Shown here: positions 1-10,349 of the stretch, one piece after another | Layout of the letters: every line of letters starts with the position of its first letter | Position numbering within the stretch: the stretch's first letter is position 1 | Origin: Asparagopsis taxiformis | Taxonomy: Eukaryota; Rhodophyta; Florideophyceae; Bonnemaisoniales; Bonnemaisoniaceae | Reading direction: 5' to 3' | Length of the DNA: 31,146 nt | NCBI GenBank assembly: GCA_030407315.1 | Contig: JALQPE010000912.1 | Coordinates: 1-31,146, forward strand | The notes under the pieces: model-generated | Databases searched by the model: none | What the model was told of the DNA's origin: nothing | Seen by the model: the letters and a program-made list of their open reading frames with translations, nothing else | Made by a program: the position numbers and the translations under genes

Positions 1-104
1 GAGAAGGACGAAACTCCCTGCTGTCTCACTGAGAAGCGAAGTGTGAAGTAGGGACATCACGGGGAGGATGGTTGGACGGCTGTTGGTCGCAAATCTACTC
101 CTTG

Positions 105-192
105 TGCCGTGAGCCACAGCGACCATATGGTACCTGTGCCTCACGGCATAAAATATATTCAACCCGCCCGGGCGGGAACCGGCGCCGTTCCC
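105..192. repeat. Three neighbouring palindromes
   Basis: Arms 105-119 and 134-148 pair at 14 of 15 positions around a loop that contains the palindrome ACCATATGGT. Then 163-176 is the perfect 14-bp palindrome CCCGCCCGGGCGGG, overlapping a GGGAA/TTCCC stem (174-192) around CGGCGCCG. The GC-rich tract stands out from its AT-richer surroundings. No role can be assigned from sequence. Confidence 0.75.
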
Positions 193-470
193 GGTGCACT
201 ATAGTCGTCAATAAGTAGGACTCTAGCTACTCACTATAACACTATAATCGTAAGGTAGGATGCCTAAGATCGTAGTACGGAAGAGACGGTGGGAGGGTGT
301 GTGTAGAGGAAATTAAGGCGGCAGTACGAGTAGCCTATCGTGGTAATAGAACGAGTATTTCATTGCGAAGGGGGCGTGAGGGGGGGAAACGAAAAGGCGT
401 CAGTCGTCACCAGAGAGGCTGGGATGCTGAAGGCGGAGGTAGAGAAATGGGGGAGGGTGAAGCCAGACTG

Positions 471-823
471 CTTACAGCTTTTGGCTTCCGGCGGGGTGCT
501 ACAGCAAAGTCATCGTTACGATGACTTTGCTGTAAGAAAACAAATCATTACAGCAGCCATGATTTCTTTTACCGGGTAAAAAAATTGTGGCCGCTGTAAT
601 GAAACGTTTTCTTACAGCAAAGTCATCGTAACGATGACTTTGCTGTAAGAAAGCAAACATTACAGCGGCCACAATTTTTTACCCGGTAAAATTTCTTGCT
701 GATTTTTTACCCGGTAAAAAAATTCTTCGGCCACTGCAAGGAAACGGTTCCTTACAGCAAAGTCATCGTTACGATGACTTTGCTGTAAGGAACCCTGTAA
801 ACGGCTTCGGGTTCGGCTGTAAG
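471..823. repeat. Palindrome cluster FB1 (three 37-bp palindromes)
   Basis: Palindrome A has the half-site TTACAGCAAAGTCATCG, a 3-nt centre TTA or TAA, and the exact reverse complement. Copies lie at about 500-534 (lacking the first T), 612-648 and 752-788. Between them is palindrome B: CATTACAGCRGCCA, an A/T tract, a core TTTTACCSGGTAAAA, an A/T tract, and the complement TGGCCGCTGTAATG. The cluster is bounded by diverged inverted ends (CTTACAG at 471 and CTGTAAG near 817-823). It lies downstream of the minus-strand ParB-A gene. Confidence 0.85.
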
Positions 824-846
824 CAGCAGGGAGTTTCGTCCTTCTC

Positions 847-1292
847 TCATCTGGTAAAGGTAAGAAGCGAAGTTTGAAGTCGGGTAAAATTGCTCAGCAA
901 AGGTCTGTACGGCTGTGAGCAGCTCTCAGGAGTATTTTACCTCACGTGGTCTCTGTTCAGGTTATACCCTGTATATAATAGGTAGCCTAGTGTAGGTGGG
1001 AAGATAGACGAAAATTCTACAATAATTTATCACAGTGACGGCTCTCGTAGTCGAAATCTGCGCGTTGTCAAGGGTTGAAACTAGTCTCCCCCTACGGCCT
1101 AGCTAGTAATCATATAACGTTGTAGACTAATATTAAAAAGTAGCAAGCAATCTGCTGAGTAGCACTAAACTATGAGATGAAGGACAGATTATAGATGAGA
1201 ACTGAAAAATGGGCTAAGGTAACAATGTGAGATGAGAAAGACAGAACTTTATAGCAGGGAACAGTAGTATAGGTTTTAATACTTCTGATATG
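847..1292. other. Non-coding gap, no gene seen
   Basis: No ORF or structured repeat is apparent. A short direct repeat links 31-53 with 861-883 (AGAAGCGAAGT then TGAAGT), spanning the right end of element 1. The rest is AT-rich unique-looking sequence downstream of ParB-A. Confidence 0.5.
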
Positions 1293-4200
1293 CTATCTAT
1301 TGCTCCTATCGTACTTGTAATATTCGACGGTGTGGATGTGGTCCGTGAGGACGTCCTTCTCCGTCTTCAAGTAGATGTTGGCCGCGCGTGGGGCAGGCCA
1401 TAGACTAACTTCCGCCTGCAGGAAGATCTCCTCGGCTGAAGCCGACCCCGTAATGGTAAAGGTCACCGCGACCAACCAATACGGAATAGGGTGGCACCAC
1501 AAAAGATGAGAGGGGGAACCTTCCAATATCGGCGCCCGGACTGGCCAGGCATACATGACTATAAGGGGCAACTACTATAGAGACCCATCGGCTCGCTCGA
1601 CATCATGAAATATGATGGAGACGTGGTAGGACTTCCAACACTATTCGTCGTCTACCTTGAAGTCCGTGTGCCCATCCTGGTCCGCAGCCCCATCTGCTGT
1701 AAGAAGCAGCCGCAATCCTGTCTTCGGGAAGAAGACAGGATCCTCACCCTCCATTCCCAACTTCAAGAACTCCGCACACACCAAGAGCAAGCTCTGCCAC
1801 CAACTTGTTCTTATACATCTCCCAATTCCCCTCCTCCACTTGTCGCACAACTCACGCCGCGGCAGAGAGAGGCGCCCACGACCACCATCGATGCGGCCCT
1901 TCGCATCACCCACGTTGTGGATGAACTGCCACGGCGAAGGATCGAAGCCGGGCTTTGCGAAAGCTGGCGGCTCGTCCTGTGGCTCCCTGTCGTCTCGTTA
2001 GAATCAGACTGCTGGGAGGGTTTTTCAACCTCCTCAACCAGCGGGAACTGCCTAGCGAAGTGACCGAACAACTCATGCGTCGCATTACCAGCCGTGGACG
2101 ATGCCAACAGGCCTTCCATAACAATAACCCCAGTTTTCCAACAATGCCTTCTTCACCGCAAAAGTACCTGTCCACCACCGTATCCTCAGCACCCGGCGAT
2201 GCAGCTGCCTGGAATGCTGCCGCCCTCATTTCCGCCCGAACCGTCTCCACCGTCGTACTTTCATATAGTACTTCATCCGGCTGCCAGACGCAATTGCGCT
2301 GGGGAGAACGGCGGCCACATTCTCATCGACGATGCTGTCGGGAATGGGTTCTCCTGGGCGTCGTCGAACTGGAGAACCGGCTCCCGAGAGCGACCTCGGG
2401 AAGCCGACTTGGATTTCTTTGACGACGACTTTGATGAAGTCTCACCGAGCCTTCTCTTTTGGTAGAAGGCTCGGGCGTCGCAGAAGCGGCTTCCAAGTTA
2501 CGCTTCCCGAGGATGGAGTTTTCACCCGCATCCTCGGGGGGCTCTCCCAGCTCGACGACCTCCCAGCACCACACCGCCGTTCCACCACGACCGGAACGAC
2601 TCGCTTGCAGGCGGGTACTCCTTCTGGGCATCACTTTCCTCCCAGAAGTTTCCACTCCGGGCGGTGCAGAATCACTGACTTCAATGACATCTCGTCAGGA
2701 TCTGCACCGCCCTCGCACTGCTGCCCTCGACCACATTCTCGGGAGTAGGGCCCTCCGTCGAAATCCTCGCAACCGTCTTCTGTCCAACCCCACCGTGTGA
2801 AGGGACGAAGCTGTCATCGCTGGAGCTTCCGAACTGCTAGCAGATGCAGAACGGGAAGCTTCGACAGCGGGGGCCGGCCAGCAGGGTGCTGCTCGGCAGC
2901 CGGAGTCGCAGGCTCGGCTGCGAAGCCGGTGAGACCTGCTCCTGCGCGGCTTGGACAGGACGGTTTGGGGTACCAGTCCCGGCGTGGGAAACTGGACCAG
3001 AGCGTTCGCTGCCATCCTGGGGACCACGCGCAGTCGGCTTGACCGGGGTCACCGCAGGGGAGGATGCAGACCGGCAGGGGTAGAGACAGGAACAGGGGCA
3101 ACCTCGGAATTGCTGGAAGATTCCAGTTGAGGTGGTGGGGGCAAAGGAATGGAGGATGAAGGGATGGGCAAGAATTGGAAGAGGAAGGGATGGGGCATCA
3201 TCACCACCATGTGGCTGGGAGCGCAGCATTTGGGATGTCTGGGTACATCGCGTGAAAGCGTTTCCGCTTTGCATGTCCGCGTACCCAGTGACGCGCAGGG
3301 AGCATTTTCCTGGCGTCCTTCCCGAAGACAGACTTCTTACGGGGAAAAATATTTTTCGTAACTGTAACCATCGGGGGGGCCTTCCTTGGGACGGAAGTCT
3401 GCCCAGCACCCCTTCTTGGGGACCATCTGAGCAAGAACTTCGACACGCGCGAGCGAATGTCGAAGCTCTTGCTCGGGTCACCCCGGCTGGGAATTGACCC
3501 ATCCAGCATCCTCAACACATCCGACACGTTCCAGTACTCGGCCACCTCCTTCACGTACCCGAAGATTTCCAACAAACCAGCAATCCATTCCTGCCAATGG
3601 TACCAACCGAGTACGGTTTCAGCCCGGCCGACCGACGGCTACAAGTGTAGCGCGCCGTCATCTCCAGGATGAAACACTTCTGTACATCCGGAGCACTCCT
3701 GAACGACCCATTGAACAACGTTTTCACCGTACACCCAGCCAGATCCTCTGTGAGAAAATTGAACGAACTCCGGCCTGTTCGGATGCTCGACCAGTATTTG
3801 AAAGCGGGCTTTCAATGGTCTTGAACCCTCTCGCGCGATCGACGTAGCGCATGAGCTGTCTCGGACGAATCCAGCTCAGCGCTTTCCGTTCTTTTATGTA
3901 TGAACGGTCGGCTCGACTCTTCTTCTTTCCCAGGCGGTGGATATTGATGAACTCCATCACAGAGCACACATTGTCAGCAACTGTTACCTCGCTGACATTG
4001 TGGGTGTGGAAGTTCATCAGCCGTGAAAGGGGAGTACTTCTTCGGAGCAGAAGACATCCCGGCCAAGCCGAGTCGGGGGTGGAGGAGAAAGTCGACTGGA
4101 ATAGTTCCAAAGCGACGGTAGATGTCAGACTTGACAACTCCTCCCACTCTGGACTGTCCTTCGCAGGAGCAGGTCCAGCCCGACTCGAGAATTGCCTTCA

Positions 4201-4914
4201 ACGCGGTCACTCGGTGAGATCCATCGACATATTGCAGTCGTACTTTTGCCATTGGAATCAATCCACCTCGCGACGGACACCGTGAAGCAATCACGGAAAT
4301 CCCTGAGTGAGAACGTTTTCTTCAACTCATCAACGCGATGCGGCCTGACCACCCTGGACACGACTGCCGGAGGAGAAACATCCAGGGGGGAAATGAAGAC
4401 TGGAATGTTTCGGCAGCTCTCCGGACTTATGTCGTAGTCCACATACCGGGATGGGCACTGTGCCAGGGTAGGCCAGCCTGGTGCTGCGGAGAGGCTTGTT
4501 CGGTACGATGTCACGAGCGTGTGATCATCGCCCTTCTCCGCATCCTCTGCCAAGTCGCTGCCGGACGCGATGATCATGTCCGGAGCAGGCGAGCTGGGCA
4601 GAGGAGCACACACATTCCCTCGACGGCTGGCGCCGCTTCGGCAGATTGAGCCGGAAGCGGAGTTGCGGGAACGCCAGCGTCGATTGTCGGGACAACCGCG
4701 GGATCGGAAGCGGAAGGGGGGGAGGGGACGGGCTTAGGTGCTGGGCTGAGCTGGGTCAGCGCTGCAGCAGCTTCGCAAACGTCCATGGGGACAGGGGGGC
4801 CAGAGAAGGAGAAGGAGAGGGAGAAGGAGAGGGAGAAGGAGTGGGAGAATCGTTGTCACGGCGGCTGGCAGAGCGCACCTGGCGGTCGAAAGCGTTGGGG
4901 GATTGTTGAGCCAT
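1293..4914 (-). pseudogene. ParB-A: ParB/Srx-like nuclease-domain gene, frameshifted
   Basis: Likely start is the ATG at 4914-4912 (context GCAATGG), opening a Ser/Pro-rich tail with SPTPSPSPSPSPSPSL. The protein then continues in successive frames: Pro/Ala-rich 4786-4574; VVSRVVRPHRVDEL near 4330-4390; the ParB hallmark VDGSHRVTAL near 4196-4230 in another frame; VTVADNVCSVMEF (3945-4005) and VDRARGFKTIE (3800-3850) in yet another. A Pro/Ser-rich linker covers about 3200-2150. Conserved C-terminal blocks follow: NATHELF (2067-2105) and FPKTGLRLLLTADG (1690-1770), then a weakly matching block at 1571-1293. Each block aligns with ParB-B in order and strand, so this is one gene, not overlapping small ones. 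ParB-superfamily domains bind DNA or act as nucleases or NTP-binding switches; the role here is unknown. Breaks are mostly frame changes. Short introns, real decay or local sequence error could each contribute. Confidence 0.6.
4803..4850. repeat. GA-rich simple repeat encoding the Ser-Pro tail of ParB-A
   Basis: GGAGAA and GAGGGA hexamers are repeated on the plus strand. Read on the minus strand they give alternating Ser-Pro codons inside the putative N-terminus of ParB-A. Downstream of it the frame moves from the one starting at 4914 to the one read at 4786-4574, so slippage in or near the repeat is a plausible cause of that break. Confidence 0.7.
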
Positions 4915-5119
4915 TGCTTGGTGAGTGATTGACAAACGAAGAGTGAAAGATTGAGAAAGAGAGAAGAAGATCTGAACGACAAGCTGTTTTGCTGCGTAAG
5001 CTGAGTAAGATAGGCGAAACTTAGAGATCTGACATATTCCTATTAGTATACACCCTGGTAATGATATTCAGCGGTTGACCAATCCGAACCTTCAACACAT
5101 CACTTTTCGTGTACGACAA

Positions 5120-5438
5120 TTACAGCTCAGGCAGTTTACCAGGATCCTTACAGCAAAGCCATCGTTTACGATGACTTTGCTGTAAGGAAACGTTTCATTA
5201 CAGAGGCCAGGAATTTTTTACCGGGTAAAAGAAATCATGGCCACTGTAATGTTTGTTTCCTGACAGCAAAGTCATCGTTACGAGACTTTGCTGTAAGAAA
5301 ACGTTTTCATTACAGCGGCCAGGAATTTTTTTACCGGGTAAAGAAATCATGGCCTGTAATGAAACCTTTCCTTACAGCAAAGTCATCGTAACGATGACTT
5401 GCTGTAAGCATCCCTGGTAAACTGCTCCGATCTGTAAG
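5120..5438. repeat. Palindrome cluster FB2 (three imperfect 37-bp palindromes)
   Basis: Copies of palindrome A lie at 5148-5185 (one extra base at the centre and one substitution), 5261-5296 (one substitution and one base missing) and 5372-5407 (one base missing), separated by palindrome B blocks with ACCGGGTAAA cores. The whole cluster is bounded by inverted ends: TTACAGCTCAGGCAGTTTACC at left (5120-5140) against GGTAAACTGCTCCGATCTGTAAG at right, written here only in part: GGTAAACTGC and CTGTAAG. It lies upstream of ParB-A, so it is not only a 3'-end feature. The indels make it look older than FB4. Confidence 0.85.
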
Positions 5439-5942
5439 CCCTTGGTCTCAACCCCTCGCTCTCGTTTCTGTTGTCCTCCTTCATACTCCACCTACCTTCC
5501 CCCTACACACCACCTCTCTAATGTCACTCTACCCCCCCTTTGGTGCATGAAATATTTCTTACCACTGCCATAGTCTACACATACTGCGGCCTTCATACCT
5601 CTGCATGCCTACCCTTCAATCTTTCTTCCATCTTTTCTCTACCGTGCTAGCTTAGACCAGCTCGTGCACATCTGACTTACTTAATATCAATTGTATAGCT
5701 AGAAACTAGAATAATAATTACATCACTAGAGTACACTGCAAATGTTAGTAACTATGGTTGGGTGTACACAACCCTAACTCCTTCATGAGTAAACTTTGCG
5801 CACAGAACCGTTCAATACCGGTAGTGCAGCCACGCAAACCAGGCTTGCACGACGCAGAGTGCTCCCCAGAGCCGTCAACAGTCGTCCAAACCATCGTTGT
5901 ACGATGTTCCCGGCTCCACACTTACCTTCTCACCGTTCCCAG
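5439..5942. other. Gap between two palindrome clusters; part inverted relative to 270-470
   Basis: No gene is supported. A stretch around 5545-5630 (TGAAATATTTC, CTGCGGCCTTCAT) resembles the reverse complement of about 280-365, the outer flank of FB1. The sequences outside FB1 and FB2 are therefore also inverted relative to each other, which hints that ParB-A sits in an element with terminal repeats larger than the palindrome clusters. The remainder is C/T-rich on the plus strand, then AT-rich. Confidence 0.4.
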
Positions 5943-5950
5943 GGTGGGAG

Positions 5951-6207
5951 ACGGACGAAACTCCAACCGCTTACAGCCGAAGCCGTTTCCCCGGGATGCT
6001 TACAGCAAAGTCATCGTTACGATGACTTTGCTGTAAGGAAAGGTTTGATTACAGTGGTGAGAAAATTTTACCGGGTAAAAAAATCAGCAAGAATTTTTTA
6101 CCCGGTAAAAAATTGTGGCCGCTGTAATGATTTGATTTCTTACAGCAAAGTCATCGTTACGATGACTTTGCTGTCAGCACCCCAGCGAAACTGCATCATC
6201 TGTAAGC
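5951..6207. repeat. Palindrome cluster FB3 (two 37-bp palindromes)
   Basis: The left end carries GGACGAAACTCC and CTTACAGCCGAAGCCG, the same signature as the inverted right end of element 1 (791-846). Palindrome A copies are 6000-6036 (perfect) and 6140-6176 (one mismatch). Between them is a B-type inverted repeat with ACCGGGTAAAA and TTTTTACCCGGTAAAA cores in opposite orientations. The right boundary is CTGTAAG at 6200-6206. It lies downstream of the minus-strand ParB-B gene. Confidence 0.85.
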
Positions 6208-6363
6208 CTTCCTCACCTCAATGTTGTAACCAAAGACGACTGCGATATTACCTTGTTCTATTCTAGTTGGCCACCATAGTTTCCTCCCCTTCTCATATTA
6301 AATTGAGTATTGTATATCTCTCGACCCGTCTACATACGCAAACGTCATGTACTAGCCTAACTT

Positions 6364-9300
6364 TCATCGTTTACTTGAAGGCGGCCTTGATGCCTGCCAT
6401 AGAATGCTATTAAGAACTAATTTCATCATATCTAAACGCTCCAGTAGTTGACATTGAAGGGAGGCTGTAGCAACTTCTCCCTGGAAGTTCGCAGTTGATA
6501 GATGGGACCGGATAGGATGCTGGTACCTCACCGAAGAAACGACCCTCCGCGAATCCCATTCCTCCGTGATACACGTCCGTTCGGCATCAAGCAGGGAATA
6601 CGGTGGGATGCGCACGTTCGTCACTGGCACGCGGTACTTTTCTTTCGCTGGATGACTTAGGCACACATGGCTGAACTTGGCGATACGAATGATGAACCAT
6701 CCGCACCAGCAGCCATCATGAAATATGATGGCGAGTTGAGAGGACCAGTTCCAGTTCCCTCACGGACGGGAACATCGGTATGCATAAGTTGCTCCTGCTA
6801 CCTTCTGCGGTCAAAATCAGACGAAGACCCGTTTCTGGAAAGACCACCGCTTCTTCTCTTCCAAACCCGAGCTTCAGGTTCTCCGCACAAATCGCCTTAC
6901 CTAGCTCCAGAATCAGCTTGTTCCTGTACTGCCGCGCGCTTTTCTTGCTCAAGGTCATCGCAGATGCTTTTCCGGTCCGTCTTGAATACACCAGTGCTGT
7001 CTTTCGGTCGAAGTGGTTTCCACGGGTTCTTCTGACTTGTACTTGAGCCACTTGTAGTACCTTGGAATGTGCTGGCCATCTGTGTGAATAACTCGTGCGT
7101 AGCTGCTCCCACTGTAGTAGAAGAGAAAATGTCTTGCAACACCACGTACCAAGCTCGTCGATCATTCTTCTTGGTAGCTGAAGTATTGTTGGCTTTCACA
7201 AGAACCGAGGGGACATACCAAAGTAGAGTAGCCTGCAGCTGCTTCCATTATCTCCGTCCGGATTGTATCAATGTCTTCTTCTTCTGGTGTATAGTACTTC
7301 ATTCTCGAGTTGGAAGGAACGCATAAGGCAGCTTCTCAGGTATGTCCTCTGCGAATGTGCGGTCTGGAAGGGAGTTTTTCTTGCTCGTCAGTGAAGAGTG
7401 GTGCTTCTTCTCCAGTCGTTCGTTCTCTTGCATTGACTCTACTCTTCTTTTCCCGGGGAGGCCCATCTCAATGTTGTCATCCGGCGTATTGGGCTCAGAA
7501 AACTTCGCGCTAGTATCTTCCCTTCTTCGCTTCTTATCCAACCTGGACTCGTTTTCATCGCCGCTTCCACCAGAACTCCTGCTTCTTTCCCGAATTCTCC
7601 TTGTCCCTTTCGGCCGGGCTAGTGCTGTAAGTTTCTGGTGCCTGATTCGAAGTTTCAATATCACAGAGCGGTTCTGCGCATCTCCAGCTTGTTGTCCAGG
7701 CGTGTCTATGTCCATGCGACCACTATTGTCCAAGTTGATATCCAGACTTTGCGTATCGCCGCTTTGTTTCCTTCCCTGAGGAAGATCTTCTCTGACAATC
7801 CTTCCCGGCGAATTATCCCTGGCACGACTTTCCCGCTCTGCCCTTGAAGCTGAAAGACGTTCCTGTTCTTTTGGAGAACAGCAAGACGTTCTGCTTCCCT
7901 CTTCTCAGCTGCTGCAAGACGCGTGGCAGGACGTTCCTGTCCTCCCCTTTTGCTGCGGCAGGACGGTCTTCTGCTTCTTTCGGGGTGCTCAGAGGTGCCT
8001 CTTCTATTGCTTTCGTCGCGACAGCAGGAATCACTTCTTCAGCCACCACATTTGGAGTAATTTCCTGTTCTTCCTCCACAACAGCAGAAAACTTCCTGCT
8101 CTGCTTGGGCTTCGGCAGATACTCCTTCTTCTGCTTGAACAGGACAGAAGTTTCCACAGTTTCCTTCTCTGTAGAATTATTTCCTGTTCTGCGGCAGTAG
8201 GTGCTTCTTCGTCTTCTGCTTTGGCGCCATCAACAAGTGCTTTTCTATTTCTCCGGGGGTCATGCGATCCGTTCCCTCTCCTCCTCCGCTTTCGTCTCCT
8301 GCATTGCCTTTGTCCCGGTAGCATATTCCAGTTGTCGTAAAAAACTGTTTGTAAACATCCCGTTCTTGGTTCTCAGACTGCTACTGTCTACCACGTCGTC
8401 ATGAAAGTCGACAAGGACGAATACAATGCGCTCTCCAATGCGATGATCATTATCCCCGACCTCCTTCGCGTTTTCTGCTGCCAAATCCGTTCGCACGAAT
8501 TCCTCCATCGTTGCAGAGTTCAACCACTTGCGGACGACCTCTGCCATATCATAAGATGGCCAACAGAGCCAGTAGCCAAGTGCGCATCGTGAACGGACTT
8601 CCGCTTCCGATATTTCTGACAAGTCCTCTCTTCCTCCTCATCCTTGTCCACGACGCTGTCATCTCGAGCACAAACCACTGGAACCACTCCTTATCGCGCG
8701 TCCCGCGTCCGTCCGTGCCATTGCGGAATATTGCGTTATTGACAAGATCGAGCACGCACCCGTACATATCGGCAGAGTCAATTCGAGAAAAGTCCGGATC
8801 TCTTCCCTCGGTTCTTGCATCCTCGATTTCTCTGTTCCTATCCAAAGCATTGTAAACGCTAGGGATAGAGCTCCAGTACACGAAAGCAACGCTGTCTGTG
8901 CGATTGAACCCCTTTCGCAATGTTGATGTACTGCCTATACGAGTTCTCCGAACGGTTCCTGTCGGACGGCAGAATATAGCTCACTTCTTTCAGAATAGGA
9001 ATAAGCCGGACAACAGGAAGATCCATCTGGTTGGAAAACCTGAGAAACTCTATGACCGCACACACATTGTCGGCAATGCTCACAGAAGCGACATCGTGAG
9101 TTTGTATATTGGCTTCGAGAGACAGTTTCAGAACCTCCAGCGCATCGAAAATTAGACGCCCGTTCGGCGCAATCAACTGTTGTACCCAAACCAATTCCAA
9201 GGAATCCCTGTTCTTTCCTGAGTACTTCTCCAGGCATAGTTGCAGAGCAGCTATGCGATGAGAGCCATCGATGCAGTAAAACTCGTCTCCTTCGTTATCT

Positions 9301-9614
9301 TCCATTTTGCAGACTGTAATCATAGTTCCAGTGGTAGAGAAACCTCTATCCATGAAAATGCTGGCCAGTTCGTTTACACGACCCGGTCGCACCAAACGGG
9401 AGGTCACTGTCGGAAATTTCACTTTGCGAGGATCAACTTGCACTTTAGAAGAGCTGTACTGAGCAATAGTGATGCTTTTCTCTTCAGCAGAAGGAGAATT
9501 GCTCTTCTCCGCTGTAGTATTCATGATACTATTGTCTCCCATTGTAATCCCTGCAATCTCAGTTCGTTCAATCGGTTCTCTGTTCAAATGTTGTGTAGAC
9601 GATGAAATCCACAT
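6364..9614 (-). pseudogene. ParB-B: ParB/Srx-like nuclease-domain gene, frameshifted
   Basis: ATG at 9614 opens 251 codons. Residues 60-125 match the ParB/Srx-like fold: VTSRLVRPGRVNELAS at 70-85 and the signature CIDGSHRIAAL at 114-124. VSIADNVCAVIEF (178-190) belongs to a second block shared with ParB-A. The frame breaks at a CCCC run at 8909-8912. One base fewer restores AKGFNRTDS, which matches ARGFKTIES in ParB-A, so this is a lesion or error rather than a true end. Later blocks lie in other frames: 8920-8549, 8622-8260 (MAEVVRKWL), a Lys/Glu-rich linker 8324-7813, a nuclear-looking basic/acidic segment 7733-7299, GAATHELF (7085-7130), FPETGLRLILTAEG (6795-6875) and a last block 6666-6364. 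A TATAAGAG lies at 9662-9655. Function is unknown; the fold suggests DNA or nucleotide binding. No helix-turn-helix was recognised. Confidence 0.65.
6714..6731. repeat. Small hairpin conserved between ParB-A and ParB-B
   Basis: CATCATGAAATATGATGG occurs at 6714-6731 and again at 1601-1618, at the same place in both genes, between the LRLxLTA block and the last C-terminal block. CATCAT and ATGATG pair around five bases. The flanking sequence is more diverged than this motif. It may be plain coding similarity, part of an intron, or an RNA/DNA signal. Confidence 0.6.
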
Positions 9615-10349
9615 TGTGGTACCTCCGAGTGCGCTTCCCGTCTCTCAGCTTCCTCTCTTATACTGTCCGGACAAGACATTCCCTACCTACGTTCAGTCCT
9701 GATGAACCTTACGCCGCACCCGCTCAGCACCTCTGACTCTACCTGATCCTGATACCTCCACAAAGCGTTTAGCCCTTTCCATCAATCTACACCTAATAGT
9801 ATGTACCTCTAGCGCATATAATGCAATCGAACCCGTTTACCTCACCACGTCAATTATCATTCATATTCCAACAACCTATTTCATCCACACTCTCCACCTC
9901 GCTTCTTCTTCCGTACCATTGATTCCTATCAATCGATTCTACGTGAGTTTTATACATTTACTACGATCCACCTCTCCTACAAGTCTGAAAAATTCATTTC
10001 TACACTAACTTTTGCTACTCACAAATGAACGGTTCCCGTGCAGGCCACTGCTTGAATTTCTTCCTATTGGCGTACTCGGCTGCAAAGGATTCATAGACTA
10101 TTTAAACGGTGATCATATAAATGGTTTTCAATGTGCTCCAATGGACAATACACCAAAGAACATCAATATGAATTCATTTCAACTACCTATTCACTACTGC
10201 GATTCAGTTTTCTTGCATACCAAATCTCATTGCGTTCCTACCCTAGTCGATTCAAAATGCTTCCTCCTCGTCAGTTGATCAATATTCCTTATTCCTTACA
10301 ACGAGCAGGTCCTCTGGACATCCTAAAGTTGGTTACTTAACCTTAACTA
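9615..10349. other. Non-coding upstream region of ParB-B
   Basis: There are no convincing ORFs; the short plus-strand ones at 10012-10340 have no recognisable content. The region is pyrimidine- and AT-rich and contains the possible TATA box at 9655-9662, 41 to 48 bases before the ParB-B start. Nothing repeated was seen before the palindromes begin at about 10350. Confidence 0.45.

Larger units (their letters stand above)
1..846. mobile_element. Foldback/MITE-like element 1 with 23-bp perfect terminal inverted repeats
   Basis: Positions 1-23 are the exact reverse complement of 824-846 (both contain GGACGAAACTCC or its complement). The right half (471-823) is a cluster of nested palindromes; the left half has another palindrome group at 105-192. 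No credible protein is encoded: the small plus-strand ORFs at 297-579 run into the palindromes. The same end signature (GGACGAAACTCC followed by GCTTACAGCCGAA) recurs at 5952-5980, so the ends belong to a family. The element starts at the first base of the window, so a target-site duplication cannot be checked. It could also be the truncated end of something larger. Confidence 0.55.

Noticed and set aside
297..579. Two overlapping plus-strand ORFs of 75-79 codons
   Set aside because: They overlap each other, run into the palindrome cluster and show no protein-like features.
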